Of a DNA stretch of 64,000 bases, positions 8,941-18,369 are shown piece after piece. Numbering within the stretch: position 1 is the first letter of the stretch; each line of letters begins with the position of its first letter. Source of the stretch: Mesorhizobium sp. WSM3859 (GTDB lineage Bacteria > Pseudomonadota > Alphaproteobacteria > Rhizobiales > Rhizobiaceae); the NCBI RefSeq assembly GCF_002295065.1, contig NZ_NSGG01000002.1, forward strand, positions 574,439 through 638,438. The letters are read 5' to 3'. A program made the position numbers and the translations under genes. Below the pieces are notes generated by a model. That model made no database searches and had not been told where the DNA came from. It was given only the letters and a program-made list of their open reading frames with translations.

Positions 8941-9767
8941 GGACGCTGCTCCCCCGCCTGTGCGCTGTGATCGCGTTCTGCCCGCAGCCGCTCGGCGCGG
9001 CGCGACACCGCGTTGTTGGACGCGCCGGTGATGGCGCTCACCAGGTCCTGGTTCGAGGCATCCGGCTCGAAGACGCCGTTGTTGCGCCCGAGCCTCAGCA
9101 CCACGATGCGGTCGGCGACGGCGCGGACATCCTCCATGTTGTGGCTGATCATGACGACGCCGAGGCCGCGGGCGCGGACGCGGTCGATCAAGTTGAGCAC
9201 TTCCGCCGTCTGCGCGACGCCAAGCGCGGCGGTCGGCTCATCGAGCAGGATGAGCTTCGGCTCGAGCAGCAGCGAGCGTGCGATCGCGACCGTCTGGCGC
9301 TGGCCGCCGGACAGCGAGGCGACCGCCTCGCGCACGCTCGGAATGCGCGCCGACAATTCGTTGAGCAGCGTCCAGGCGCGCATCTCCATCGCCACCTCGT
9401 CCAGCCGAAGCGGGCTGAGCTCGTTGCCGAGGAAAATGTTGGCGACGACATCGAGGTTCTCGCAAAGCGCGAGGTCCTGGAACACCGTGGCGATGCCGAG
9501 CGTCAGAGCCGCGCGCGGGTCGGGCAGCGTGACCGGCCGGCCGCGGAAATTGATCGTTCCCGAGCTCGGCTGATGCACGCCGGCCAGAATCTTGACCAGC
9601 GTCGACTTGCCGGCGCCGTTGTCGCCGACCAGGGCGACGACCTCGCCTGCATGGACGTCGAAGTCGATATCGGTCAGCGCCGAGACGGCGCCGAAATTCT
9701 TGGATATGCCGCGCAGGCTGAGCACCAGCTCGCCGACGGATGCCGACCCTTCAGGACTTTCGCTCAT
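8937..9767 (-). CDS. Sugar ABC transporter ATP-binding protein
   Basis: Protein of 276 residues with one nucleotide-binding domain: Walker A GDNGAGKS (about 46), signature LSGGQRQTVAIAR (about 147) and Walker B LILLDEPTAALG. Single-domain ATPases paired with CUT2 permeases occur in rhizobial FrcA-type systems, unlike the double RbsA/XylG type. An upstream extension is open but reads through the intergenic hairpin; the ATG at 9767 has a GAGAGG site and begins ordinary homology, so it is preferred. Confidence 0.9.
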   Translation of the reverse strand: MSESPEGSASVGELVLSLRGISKNFGAVSALTDIDFDVHAGEVVALVGDNGAGKSTLVKILAGVHQPSSGTINFRGRPVTLPDPRAALTLGIATVFQDLALCENLDVVANIFLGNELSPLRLDEVAMEMRAWTLLNELSARIPSVREAVASLSGGQRQTVAIARSLLLEPKLILLDEPTAALGVAQTAEVLNLIDRVRARGLGVVMISHNMEDVRAVADRIVVLRLGRNNGVFEPDASNQDLVSAITGASNNAVSRRAERLRAERDHSAQAGEQRP

Positions 9768-9798
9768 GCGCCGCCTCTCTTGACAGTCGTTGCCTGGA

Positions 9799-9826
9799 CA
9801 TCCGGCCGCCCATGGGCGGCCGGATG
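9799..9826 (-). other. Perfect 28-base palindrome after the binding-protein gene
   Basis: A perfect 14+14 palindrome from CATCCGGCCGCCC to its complement, lying between the binding-protein stop and the ATPase start. There is no U run, so a terminator is less likely than an RNA-stability or partial-termination structure that keeps binding protein in excess over membrane components, as known for the malE-malF gap of enteric bacteria. Confidence 0.7.
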
Positions 9827-9834
9827 CCACTTGA

Positions 9835-10917
9835 TCAGTTGGTGATGCCGAGCTTCTTGCAGCCTTCAGCATAGCGGTCGACGCAGAGCTCGGCCGCCGT
9901 GTTGATCTTCTTGTCGATGATCTCGGCCTTGAGGTTCTCCTGCGTCACGACAGCCGGCGTGAAGAGCTGCGAGGGCGTGTCGTAGAGCGTCATCTCGGCC
10001 TTCGGCGTCTCGCCCGACAGGAGCTTGACGGCGACGTTGGCCGCGGCGGCCGCGACAATCTCGCTAGGCTTGGAGATGGTGTTGTACTGGTCGCCGGCGA
10101 TGATCAGTTGCAGCGCCGCGATGGTCGCGTCGTTGCCGGTTACCGGCGGAACCGGATCGACGCCCGCCGCCTTGAAGGCAGCGATCGCGCCGCCGCCAGT
10201 GCCGTCATTGGCGGCAACGACGCCGAGGATCTTGGTGCCGAAGCGGGTGATCTGGCCGCTCGCCCATTGCTGCGCCTTCGGCGGCGCCCATTCCGGCGTG
10301 TCGAACTCGGCCAGGATCGGGTAGCCGCTGTTGTCGAGGCCCTCATGGATGCCCTTCTTGATCAGGCCAGCGGCGGCGTCGGTCGGCGAGCCGTTGATCT
10401 GCAGCAGGCCACCGCCGGCAGGATCGACCTTGAGCGCCTTGAGGTGCTCCACCAGCGAATCCGCAATCGCCTTGCCGATGCCTTCATTGTTGAAGGACAC
10501 GTAGAAATCGGCGGGCGCCGTCGGGATGGGCCGATCATAAGCGATCACCTTGACGCCCTGGCTCTGCGCTAGCTTCACCAGCGAGGCGGCGGCGGTGGAG
10601 TCGACCGGATCTAGGACGATCGCCTTGGCGCCCTGCGAGATCACCGAATTGAACTGCTGCTGCTGGCGCGCGGCATCGGCATCGGCGTTCTGGTAGATCA
10701 CCTTGCAGCCCGGGCACAGTTTCTTCATCTCGGCGACGAAGCCCGGATAGTCATGCTGTTCGTAGCGGGTCGATGCCTGGTCGGGCATCAGGAACGCGAC
10801 CGTCGCATCGGTGACGGTGTCGGCGAGCGCCGCCGTGCTGCCGAGCAGCGAGACGGCGAAAACGGCCGCGATGGTCGATTTCAAGGCAAACGGCGATTTC
10901 CAAGCATGTCTGGTCAT
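9835..10917 (-). CDS. Sugar ABC transporter substrate-binding protein
   Basis: Protein of 360 residues, periplasmic. Residues 1-33 form a signal peptide (basic start MTRHAWK, hydrophobic core, cut near ALADT). The mature part is a type I periplasmic binding protein of the RbsB/XylF group, with VIYQNADADAARQQQQ, KAIVLDPVDSTAAA and IAYDRPIPTAP; Cys pairs near the start (CPGC) and end (C-VDRYAEGC) may form disulfides. The ATG at 10917 follows GGGAG by 8 bases. It is the first gene of the transport/catabolic operon. Confidence 0.92.
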   Translation of the reverse strand: MTRHAWKSPFALKSTIAAVFAVSLLGSTAALADTVTDATVAFLMPDQASTRYEQHDYPGFVAEMKKLCPGCKVIYQNADADAARQQQQFNSVISQGAKAIVLDPVDSTAAASLVKLAQSQGVKVIAYDRPIPTAPADFYVSFNNEGIGKAIADSLVEHLKALKVDPAGGGLLQINGSPTDAAAGLIKKGIHEGLDNSGYPILAEFDTPEWAPPKAQQWASGQITRFGTKILGVVAANDGTGGGAIAAFKAAGVDPVPPVTGNDATIAALQLIIAGDQYNTISKPSEIVAAAAANVAVKLLSGETPKAEMTLYDTPSQLFTPAVVTQENLKAEIIDKKINTAAELCVDRYAEGCKKLGITN

Positions 10918-11158
10918 TCGAATGTCTCCCTTCCGAGAAATGGTTTCACGAGGACCTGCGCGGTGAACGGCGCGCCAGGCCTTGACTGCATGTCGAACTG
11001 TTGAAAGGAGTATGATCAGTCGGCTGAGGATCGATCCGATCCTGGTAAAGCCGCGCAAACATCCTCCTGAAGTGCTGGATTTCACAACAAACGATCTCCA
11101 GCACCGGGTGCCTTGCACCCCGCGTTCTTCCTTCCCTGAATGTCTCTTTGGTGTTGAC

Positions 11159-11178
11159 GCAATTCCTTTTGGAATTGC
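11159..11178 (-). terminator. Stem-loop after or before the AraC gene
   Basis: GCAATTCC, loop TTTT, GGAATTGC: a perfect 8-pair stem just beyond the stop of the AraC regulator gene. A good U run is missing, so it may be a weak terminator separating the regulator from the downstream operon. The rest of 10918-11205 holds a second GGGTGC/GCACCC stem and no readable gene; the operon promoter should lie here, but no clear -35/-10 pair was identified. Confidence 0.4.
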
Positions 11179-11205
11179 TTTGAGCTCCTCCCGGTTTCCT
11201 CCCTG

Positions 11206-12096
11206 TTAGGCGGCAATCTCCGCGTTTATGTTCTCAGCCAGCAAGGCCCGGAAACGCGAAGGCGACATGCCTTTCTGCGCCAGGAACTGGCGGTTGAAAT
11301 TTGAGATGTTGTTGTAGCCGGCGGCATAGCAGATCTCGGTGATCGACATCTGTGCCTCGCTCATCAACAACTGGCAGGCAAGGTTGATGCGCAGCCGGTT
11401 GACATATTGCACCAGCGCCATGCCGGTGTGGCGGCGAAAGCTGCGCGAGAAGGCGCTCGGGCTGCGCCCGGCGATCTCGGCCAGCGTCCCTTCGCTGAAC
11501 GGCTCGGTCAGGTGGCAATTGATGTAGGCGAGCGCCTGGTTGATGCCTGCCGACATGAAGCCGGAGGGGTCGGGCAGATAGCCGGCGCTGGCCAGCGTGC
11601 GGACGTCGCCGGCGCGGTTCAAGATGTCGAGCACGGCCATGAACAGCGACAGGCGACGCACGCCCTGCGCCTCGGTCAACTCCGCCAGCAGAGGCGCCGC
11701 AAGCTCGGCCGTCGCCGGCGAGAACAGCGCGCCGCGGCGGCTGGTTTCTAGGATGCCGGCGCAGGCGGCAAGTTCGGGCAAGGCGGCTGAAGCGCTGGCG
11801 ATGAATTCTTCGGAGAACTGCACGACGCGGCCGCGCAGCGGCACGGTCTCGCCCGGCGGCACGTCGCTGACCCAATTGTGCGGCAGGTTCGGCCCGGTGA
11901 GCACCAGATTGCCTGGCTCGAACTCGCCGATGAAATCGCCGACGAAATAACGGCCAGTGGTGGCGACGACCAGATGAAGTTCGTATTCGGGATGGAAGTG
12001 CCAGCGCACGGTGCGGAAAGGATAGCCGTGGGCCCAGGCCTTAAACGACTCTCCCTGTCTGATCTGGACGACTTCCAGGTCCGGATTCATGTTCAT
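11206..12096 (-). CDS. AraC-family transcriptional regulator
   Basis: Protein of 296 residues: an N-terminal cupin ligand pocket (WHFHPEYELHLV around 30-42) and a C-terminal pair of helix-turn-helix motifs (about 195-290; FSEGTLAEIAGRSPSAFSRS and ITEICYAAGYNNISNFNRQF). Two ATG codons compete; GGGGAGG stands 3 bases before the first and 9 before the second, so translation may start at 12090. It lies upstream of the sugar transport operon in the same direction and probably activates it in response to the imported substrate. Confidence 0.88.
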   Translation of the reverse strand: MNMNPDLEVVQIRQGESFKAWAHGYPFRTVRWHFHPEYELHLVVATTGRYFVGDFIGEFEPGNLVLTGPNLPHNWVSDVPPGETVPLRGRVVQFSEEFIASASAALPELAACAGILETSRRGALFSPATAELAAPLLAELTEAQGVRRLSLFMAVLDILNRAGDVRTLASAGYLPDPSGFMSAGINQALAYINCHLTEPFSEGTLAEIAGRSPSAFSRSFRRHTGMALVQYVNRLRINLACQLLMSEAQMSITEICYAAGYNNISNFNRQFLAQKGMSPSRFRALLAENINAEIAA

Positions 12097-12342
12097 TTTC
12101 CTCCCCGCGCGGGTCCGGTCTTGTGACCGGTTGCTGCGCTTCGTCAGGCGGGCCCGTCTCTTCCCACTGGCCGCCATGATTGAAAGCTTAGGCGGCAATT
12201 GAAGCCCCTGCCACCACGGCTTGTCCACCCGACCGATACTTTTTTGACGTTCCGGAACGGACCGAAGCACTCCGATGTTGTGAAAGCACTTCCTTAACCA
12301 TAGCGGTTCAGGATCGTTCCCTGGTCAGTGGGGACACCCTGA

Positions 12343-13503
12343 TTGAAAAAGCCGGCGCGCACTCTTCGCCGCCTGGCGCTGATCGCTGCGGCGGTTGCGC
12401 TGGGCACGGCGGCAAAGGCCTCGGATTTCTCCGAGCCGTGGAAGAATGCCGACCGCCCGCTGGTGATCGACGCCTACGAATACAACTCGATCGACTGGCA
12501 GCAGCTTATCACCGACAAGCGCGTCGCCGGCTTCATCAACAAGGCGTCCGACGGGCTGCCGCCGCCTTATTTCTGCCTCGGCGCCGAGGCCGACGTCAAA
12601 CTCTGCAAGGCGCAGTGGAAGCGCTATGCGGTGACGCGCGAATTGTTCCAGACGCGCAAGGTGGTGGCCAAGGCGCTCGGCCTGAAATGGGGCGCCTATC
12701 ACCTGGCCCGTCCCGGCAACCCGGTCGAGCAGGCCAACAACTTCATCGACTTCGCCGAGCCGGCGCCCGACGACTTGATGGCTCTCGACATTGAAGGCAT
12801 CGACCCGACGCAATGGATGTCGCTGGAGGACGCCGAGGAATTCGTGCGCCAGGTGCATCGCCGCGTCGGCCGGTTCCCGGTGCTCTATGTCAACGGCAAG
12901 ACCGCCCAGTACATCGCCGACAACCGTTACCAGTATCGGCTGCTGTCGCGGCTGCCACTCTGGTATGCGCGCTACAAGCCGGACATCGACGTGCATTTCC
13001 CGATGGGCAACTGGCAGGGCTATGCGCTGTGGCAATTCTCGGCGCAGGCGAATTGCGGCCGTTTCCGCTGCCCCTACCGCGTGCCCGGCACGCCCAACGA
13101 CATCGACGTCAGCGTCGCGCCGATGAGCGCTGATGAGCTGCGCCGACAATGGGCCTCTGGCGGACTGCTCGACGTGCCGGCCGACTATCTCGCCTCGATC
13201 CCGGTGCCGCTCTCGCGCGAAAAAGCCCTCGCCGGCAAGGTGACCATCACCTATGCCGATGTGGCGACGCCGCCGACCGTGGAAGAAATGGTCGCGGTGC
13301 TCGGCGCGCGCTGGGAGAAATTCCGCGACGGCTTCCGCATGCCTGTCGTGAAGACAGTGCCGCGGCGCCCGGGCTTCGGCATCGTGCAATATGTCGCCTG
13401 GAAGCGGACCGAGCAGCGCACGCCCGAGCAGATCGACGCGGCCTTTGCCGCCGCCGATCCGGTCAAGACCGCGTCGACCGCTCTCGACCACAGGCGGCAC
13501 TGA
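12343..13503 (+). CDS. Secreted GH25 lysozyme-like protein
   Basis: Protein of 386 residues starting with TTG (MKKPARTLRRLALIAAAVA), preceded by a GGGGA site. A signal peptide ends near residue 26. Residues 35-230 fit glycoside hydrolase family 25: the acidic pairs VIDAYEYNSIDW and DLMALDIEGID, GAYHLARPGNPVEQANNFI, and YVNGKTAQYIADN. GH25 enzymes cleave the glycan of peptidoglycan. The C-terminal 130 residues are of unknown role. Likely periplasmic; possible tasks are wall remodelling or turnover. The neighbouring regulator genes are not obviously connected. Confidence 0.75.
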   Translation: MKKPARTLRRLALIAAAVALGTAAKASDFSEPWKNADRPLVIDAYEYNSIDWQQLITDKRVAGFINKASDGLPPPYFCLGAEADVKLCKAQWKRYAVTRELFQTRKVVAKALGLKWGAYHLARPGNPVEQANNFIDFAEPAPDDLMALDIEGIDPTQWMSLEDAEEFVRQVHRRVGRFPVLYVNGKTAQYIADNRYQYRLLSRLPLWYARYKPDIDVHFPMGNWQGYALWQFSAQANCGRFRCPYRVPGTPNDIDVSVAPMSADELRRQWASGGLLDVPADYLASIPVPLSREKALAGKVTITYADVATPPTVEEMVAVLGARWEKFRDGFRMPVVKTVPRRPGFGIVQYVAWKRTEQRTPEQIDAAFAAADPVKTASTALDHRRH

Positions 13504-13513
13504 ATCCCAAGCA

Positions 13514-14389
13514 TCAGCGATGGTTGCCGAGGCTGGCGTACATGCCCGTGGTGCGGAACTGCGTCGGATTGATGCCGTAGCAGCGGCGAAAGACCTTGGA
13601 AAAATAGTTCGCGTCCTCGAACCCGCACAGCACCGCGACCTCCTTGACCGGCAGGAAATCGGCCTTGGTGAGCAGCTTCGCCGCGCGCTGCAGCCGCTGC
13701 TGCAGGACGAACTCCGCCGGCGGCAGTCCTTCGCTCTCGGCGAAGCAGCGCGAGAAATGGGCGCGGCTGAGGCCGCTGATCTCGACCAGCTCCGCCACCG
13801 GCAGCGGCTTGTCGAGATTGGCGTTGATGTGGTCGATGACCGGCTGCATGGCGCTCTGCTTCTCGGCGAAGGCATGCGAGCCGAAGACATCGTCGTAAAG
13901 CGCCATCGCCGCCTCATAGGCGATCGCCGACGCCGCGCCGGGCGAAGCCGCCCCCTTGATGAGCCGCAAGCTGCAATCGGCGAGATGATCGATGGTCGCC
14001 GGCTGCAGCCGGAACACCGGGCCCGAGACGCTTAAGATGGATTTGTGGATGCGCAGCGCCTCCTCGCCGTTCATCGAGATCCAGAAATATTCCCAGCGGT
14101 CACCCTTGGCCAACCAGTAGCGATGGTTGTGCGGCACCAGAACCAGCAGCGTGTCGTTCGCCTGCAGTCGATAGTTGCGGTTCTCGTAACGCAATTGGCC
14201 GGTGCCGCTGATTGTATGCTGGAGCACCGTGAACGGAGTCTGGCCACGCTTTCTTCCATCCCAGTCATAGGTTTCGTCCTCGCGCACCTCATAGCCGGTG
14301 CTTGTCGGCATGGCATGCAGCCGCTGGCGCCCGCGCGGCAGCGAAATCGTCCGCATCAGCTCCCCGTAGGCGATCAGGTCACGCAGCAC
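13514..14389 (-). CDS. AraC-family regulator of the alpha-galactoside locus
   Basis: Protein of 291 residues from a GTG start, with GAGGG 7 bases upstream. The N-terminal cupin-type domain (10-150) should bind the inducing sugar; the C-terminal AraC domain has both HTH motifs (LPVAELVEISGLSRAHFSRCF and VKEVAVLCGFEDANYFSKVF). It is transcribed divergently from the GH4/ABC operon. This layout matches AgpT, the AraC-like activator of alpha-galactoside genes in Sinorhizobium meliloti. The role is inferred from context; DNA-binding family is certain. Confidence 0.85.
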   Translation of the reverse strand: MLRDLIAYGELMRTISLPRGRQRLHAMPTSTGYEVREDETYDWDGRKRGQTPFTVLQHTISGTGQLRYENRNYRLQANDTLLVLVPHNHRYWLAKGDRWEYFWISMNGEEALRIHKSILSVSGPVFRLQPATIDHLADCSLRLIKGAASPGAASAIAYEAAMALYDDVFGSHAFAEKQSAMQPVIDHINANLDKPLPVAELVEISGLSRAHFSRCFAESEGLPPAEFVLQQRLQRAAKLLTKADFLPVKEVAVLCGFEDANYFSKVFRRCYGINPTQFRTTGMYASLGNHR

Positions 14390-14405
14390 AAAATTACCCT
14401 CGAAA

Positions 14406-14449
14406 GCATAATCCTTCTCTGGCGGCGCCCGCCAATAAGGGCATAATCC
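14406..14449 (+). promoter_or_regulatory. Direct repeats GCATAATCC, candidate AraC operator
   Basis: The 9-mer GCATAATCC occurs at 14406-14414 and 14441-14449, each followed shortly by CTTCTC, 35 bases apart and in the same orientation, in the gap between the AraC gene and the operon it faces. AraC-family activators typically bind direct repeats. A small AGCCGGA/TCCGGCT stem-loop follows at 14503-14519 in the leader. Confidence 0.5.
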
Positions 14450-14605
14450 AACTTCTCAGAACGCGATAGACCCGCGGTCGAGGAGCGGGCGGGAGGAGAA
14501 AGAGCCGGATTTTCCGGCTTTGAGTGGCTGATGCGCGATGGCGCGCGGCCCAAATCCTCCTTTGTTGCTCCTTGCCTGGCATTCAGTTGGATCGAGGTGA
14601 AGGTG

Positions 14606-16072
14606 ATGAGCTTCAAAATCGCTATTATCGGCGCGGGCAGCGTCGGGTTCACCAAGAAGCTGTTCACCGACATTCTGTGCGTGCCTGAATTCCAGGACAT
14701 CGAATTCGCGCTGACCGACATCAGCGAGCACAATCTTGGGATGATCAAGGCGATCCTCGACCGGATCGTCGAGGCGAATAAGCTGCCGACCAAAGTTACG
14801 GCGACCACGAACCGCCGCCAGGCGCTGGAGGGCGCGCGCTACATCATCAGCTGCGTGCGCATCGGCGGGCTGGAGGCCTATGCCGACGACATCCGCATCC
14901 CGCTGAAATATGGCATCGACCAGTGCGTCGGCGACACGATCTGCGCCGGCGGCATCCTCTACGGTCAGCGCAACATTCCGGTGATCCTGGACTTCTGCAA
15001 AGACATTCGCGAAGTCGCTGCGACCGGCGCGAAATTCCTGAACTATGCCAACCCGATGGCCATGAACACCTGGGCGGCGATCGAATACGGCAAGGTGGAT
15101 ACGGTTGGCCTCTGCCACGGCGTCCAGCACGGCGCCGCGCAGATCGCCGAAGTGCTCGGCGCGAAGTCATCCAGAGAGCTCGACCATGTCTGCTCCGGCA
15201 TCAACCACCAGACCTGGTTCATCGAGCTCAAGCTGAACGGCCGGCCGATCGGCAAGGACGAGCTGGTCGCCGCCTTCGAGGCCCATCCGGTCTATTCGAA
15301 GCAGGAAAAACTGCGCATCGACGTGCTGAAGCGCTTCGGCGTCTACTCGACCGAAAGCAACGGCCACCTGTCCGAATATCTGCCCTGGTACCGCAAACGC
15401 CCCGACGAGATCACGCGCTGGATCGACATGTCCGACTGGATCCACGGTGAGACCGGCGGCTACCTGCGCTACTCGACCGAGACCCGCAACTGGTTCGAGA
15501 AGGAATATCCGCAGTTCCTCGAAGCAGCGTCGAAGCCGATCGACCCGGCAAAACGCTCCAACGAGCATGCCAGCCATATCCTCGAGGCGCTGGAAACCAA
15601 CCGCGTCTATCGCGGCCACTTCAACGTCAAGAACAACGGCGTGATCACCAACCTGCCGCAGGACGCGATTATCGAATCGCCCGGCTTCGTCGACCGTTTC
15701 GGCATCAACATGGCGGCAGGCATCACGCTGCCGGAGGCATGTGCGGCCACCTGCATGGCCTCGATCAACGTGCAGCGCATGTCGGTGCATGCGGCGATCG
15801 CCGGCGACATCGACCTGTTGAAACTCGCCGTGCTGCACGATCCGCTGGTCGGCGCAGTGTCGACGCCGGAAGAGGTCTGGCAGATGGTAGACGAGATGGT
15901 GGTCGCTGAAGCCGCATGGCTGCCGCAATATGCGCACGCCGTTCCGGCGGCGAAGGAGCGGCTTTCGAAAGCCAAGGTCAAGACCCGCGAATGGGCGGGC
16001 GCCGCACGGCGCAGCGTGCGCTCGATCGAGGAATTGCGCGCCGAAAAGGCGGCGCTGAAACAGGCCGGCTGA
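14606..16072 (+). CDS. GH4 alpha-glycosidase
   Basis: Protein of 488 residues of glycoside hydrolase family 4, enzymes that use NAD and a divalent metal in an oxidation-elimination mechanism. Visible are the Rossmann start KIAIIGAGSVGFTKKLF, the NYANPMAMNTW block, the metal-binding GLCHGVQHG motif (about 175), and GINHQTWF (about 201). The start at 14606 has GAGGTGA before it; the frame is open further up but without homology. First gene of an operon with a transporter and a second GH4 enzyme, so it should act on an alpha-linked galactoside or glucoside in the cytosol. GH4 members differ in sugar and phosphate specificity, so substrate stays open. Confidence 0.85.
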   Translation: MSFKIAIIGAGSVGFTKKLFTDILCVPEFQDIEFALTDISEHNLGMIKAILDRIVEANKLPTKVTATTNRRQALEGARYIISCVRIGGLEAYADDIRIPLKYGIDQCVGDTICAGGILYGQRNIPVILDFCKDIREVAATGAKFLNYANPMAMNTWAAIEYGKVDTVGLCHGVQHGAAQIAEVLGAKSSRELDHVCSGINHQTWFIELKLNGRPIGKDELVAAFEAHPVYSKQEKLRIDVLKRFGVYSTESNGHLSEYLPWYRKRPDEITRWIDMSDWIHGETGGYLRYSTETRNWFEKEYPQFLEAASKPIDPAKRSNEHASHILEALETNRVYRGHFNVKNNGVITNLPQDAIIESPGFVDRFGINMAAGITLPEACAATCMASINVQRMSVHAAIAGDIDLLKLAVLHDPLVGAVSTPEEVWQMVDEMVVAEAAWLPQYAHAVPAAKERLSKAKVKTREWAGAARRSVRSIEELRAEKAALKQAG

Positions 16073-16171
16073 GGCCTAAAGGCAAGCAGGCCGGGTCGCA
16101 GGAGGCGGCTCGGCAAGAAATTCGCAAGAGGCGGGCAGCAGCAGACGTCCACAAACATCTGGGAGGAGACT

Positions 16172-18256
16172 ATGAGGACTTTTCGTAGAACTGGCATTGC
16201 CGCTGGGCTGATGCTCGGCGTTTCAGTCCAAGCACTCAACGCCTTCGCTTCCGAGCCGACGACCCCGCCGCAGCCTGCGACATTCCCGGCCGAAGGCAAG
16301 ATCCATTATGTGGCGCGCGACTCCATCCTGGAGTTCAAGGCGCTGCCCGAATATCACGAGCCGGACTGGGTGACCGAGAAATACGTCAAGACCGGCAAGC
16401 TGCCGCCGGTCAAGGACAGGCTGCCGAAGGAACCGCTGGTCTTCAAGACCGCCAACATGCCGGACGGCATCGGCGTCTATGGCGACACGATGCGCCATGT
16501 CATCGGCGGCCGGCCGGAAGGCTGGAACTACGGCGCCGGCCAGACGCAAGGCTGGGGCGGCATCGACATCGGGCTTTCCGAATGCCTGACGCGCACGGCG
16601 CCGCTGTTCCAGGTCGAGGCCAAGGACACCGAGCCGCTGCCCAACCTCGCCAAGAGCTGGGACTGGTCGAGCGACGGCCACAAGCTGACAATGCATCTGA
16701 TCGAAGGCGCCAAATGGTCCGACGGCGCGCCCTTCAATGCCGACGACGTCATGTTCTACTGGGACGACGAGGTGGTCGATCCGAACGTCTCGCCTCTGAA
16801 CGGCGCCACGCCGGAAACTTTCGGCGTCGGCACAACGCTGAAGAAGATCGACGACTACACGGTCGAGTGGACGTTCAAGGAGGCGTTCCCGCGGCAGTAT
16901 CTCTATGCCATGGCTTACGGCACTTTCTGCCCCGGCCCGTCGCACATCCTGAAGCCGCAGCATCCGAAATATTCGAAGAACACCTACGACCAGTTCAAGA
17001 ACGCCTTCCCGCCGGAATATATGAACATGCCGGTGATGGGCGCCTGGGTGCCGGTCGAATACCGGCCGGACGACATCATCGTCATGCGCCGCAACCCCTA
17101 CTATTGGAAGGTCGACGAGAAGGGCAACCAGCTGCCTTATCTCAACGAGCTGCATTACAAGCTCTCGACCTGGGCCGACCGCGACGTGCAGGCTGTTGCC
17201 GGCTCCGGAGATTTCTCCAACCTCGAGCAGCCGGAGAACTTCGTCGCCTCGCTGAAACGCGCGGCTGACAAGAATGCACCTGCACGCCTCGCCTTCGGCC
17301 CGCGTCTCATCGGCTACAATCTGCGCATGAACTTTTCCGCCAATGGCTGGGGCAACCCGGACGAACGCGGCCAGGCGATCCGCGAGTTGAACCGCAACGA
17401 GGACTTCCGCAAGGCCGTCACCATGGCGCTCGACCGCAAGGCGCTGGGCGACTCGCTGGTCAAGGGCCCGTTCACCGCCATTTATCCGGGCGGCTTCTCG
17501 TCCGGCACCAGCTTCTATGACCGCAAGTCAACGGTCTATTATCCGTTCGACCTCGAAGGCGCGAAAGCATTGCTCGCCAAGGCGGGTCTCAAGGATACCG
17601 ACGGCGACGGCATCGTGAACTTCCCGGCCGGCACCGCCGGCGGCAAGGATGTCGAGATCGTCATGCTGGTCAACAACGACTACACCACCGACAAGAGCCT
17701 TGCCGAAGGTGTGGTCGCGCAGATGGAGAAACTCGGCCTCAGAGTCGTTCTCAACGGGCTTAACGGCACGCAGCGCGATGCCACGCAATATTCCGGCCGC
17801 TTCGACTGGCTGATCCGGCGAAACGAAACCGAGCTCACCTCCGTCGTTCAAAACACCGAGCAGTTGGCGCCAGTCGGCCCGAAGACCAGTTGGAACCATC
17901 GCGCGCCGGAAAGCGGCCAGGTCGACCTTATGCCCTTCGAAAAGGACCTCGTGGATATCGTCAACAAGTTCGTCTCGACGCAGGACAACGACCAGCGCGC
18001 CGAGCTGATGCGGAACTTCCAGAAGATCTCGACCGAGCATGTCTACAATGTCGGCCTGACGGAATATCCGGGCGCGCTCATCATCAACAAGCGCTTCTCC
18101 AACATCCCGCAGGGCACGCCGATCTTCATGTTCAATTGGGCCGAGGATTCGATCATGCGCGAGCGCGTGTTCGTCAAGGCGGACAAGCAGGCAAAGTATG
18201 AGTTGTTCCCCAAGGAATTGCCCGGCAAGCCTGGCGATAAGGGACCGATGGATTAA
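16172..18256 (+). CDS. ABC transporter substrate-binding protein, family 5 (AgpA-like)
   Basis: Protein of 694 residues with a signal peptide (1-27, cut near AFAS-E). The body belongs to SBP family 5, better known for peptides; blocks include the EPLPNLAKSWDWSSDGHKLT start and FNADDVMFYWDDEV. Length near 700 and the company of GH4 enzymes match AgpA of S. meliloti, a periplasmic protein for melibiose and raffinose uptake that resembles peptide-binding proteins. A GGGAGGAG site precedes the ATG by 5 bases. A strong stem-loop lies just after the gene. Confidence 0.88.
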   Translation: MRTFRRTGIAAGLMLGVSVQALNAFASEPTTPPQPATFPAEGKIHYVARDSILEFKALPEYHEPDWVTEKYVKTGKLPPVKDRLPKEPLVFKTANMPDGIGVYGDTMRHVIGGRPEGWNYGAGQTQGWGGIDIGLSECLTRTAPLFQVEAKDTEPLPNLAKSWDWSSDGHKLTMHLIEGAKWSDGAPFNADDVMFYWDDEVVDPNVSPLNGATPETFGVGTTLKKIDDYTVEWTFKEAFPRQYLYAMAYGTFCPGPSHILKPQHPKYSKNTYDQFKNAFPPEYMNMPVMGAWVPVEYRPDDIIVMRRNPYYWKVDEKGNQLPYLNELHYKLSTWADRDVQAVAGSGDFSNLEQPENFVASLKRAADKNAPARLAFGPRLIGYNLRMNFSANGWGNPDERGQAIRELNRNEDFRKAVTMALDRKALGDSLVKGPFTAIYPGGFSSGTSFYDRKSTVYYPFDLEGAKALLAKAGLKDTDGDGIVNFPAGTAGGKDVEIVMLVNNDYTTDKSLAEGVVAQMEKLGLRVVLNGLNGTQRDATQYSGRFDWLIRRNETELTSVVQNTEQLAPVGPKTSWNHRAPESGQVDLMPFEKDLVDIVNKFVSTQDNDQRAELMRNFQKISTEHVYNVGLTEYPGALIINKRFSNIPQGTPIFMFNWAEDSIMRERVFVKADKQAKYELFPKELPGKPGDKGPMD

Positions 18257-18280
18257 GCTTACCTCCCCTGACCGAGAGAC

Positions 18281-18308
18281 GTCCGGCCGCGCCGCGGTGC
18301 GGCCGGAC
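18281..18308 (+). other. Strong stem-loop after the binding-protein gene
   Basis: GTCCGGCCGC and its exact complement GCGGCCGGAC enclose an 8-base loop, 25 bases after the binding-protein stop and 60 bases before the first permease gene. No U run follows. Probably stabilises the upstream transcript or lowers read-through, as in the other ABC operon of this window. Confidence 0.65.
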
Positions 18309-18369
18309 AAGCGAAATCTCCGAACGCACCCCAGGGGAGCGGCGGGCAGACAAGAAGGCGGACGATCCG

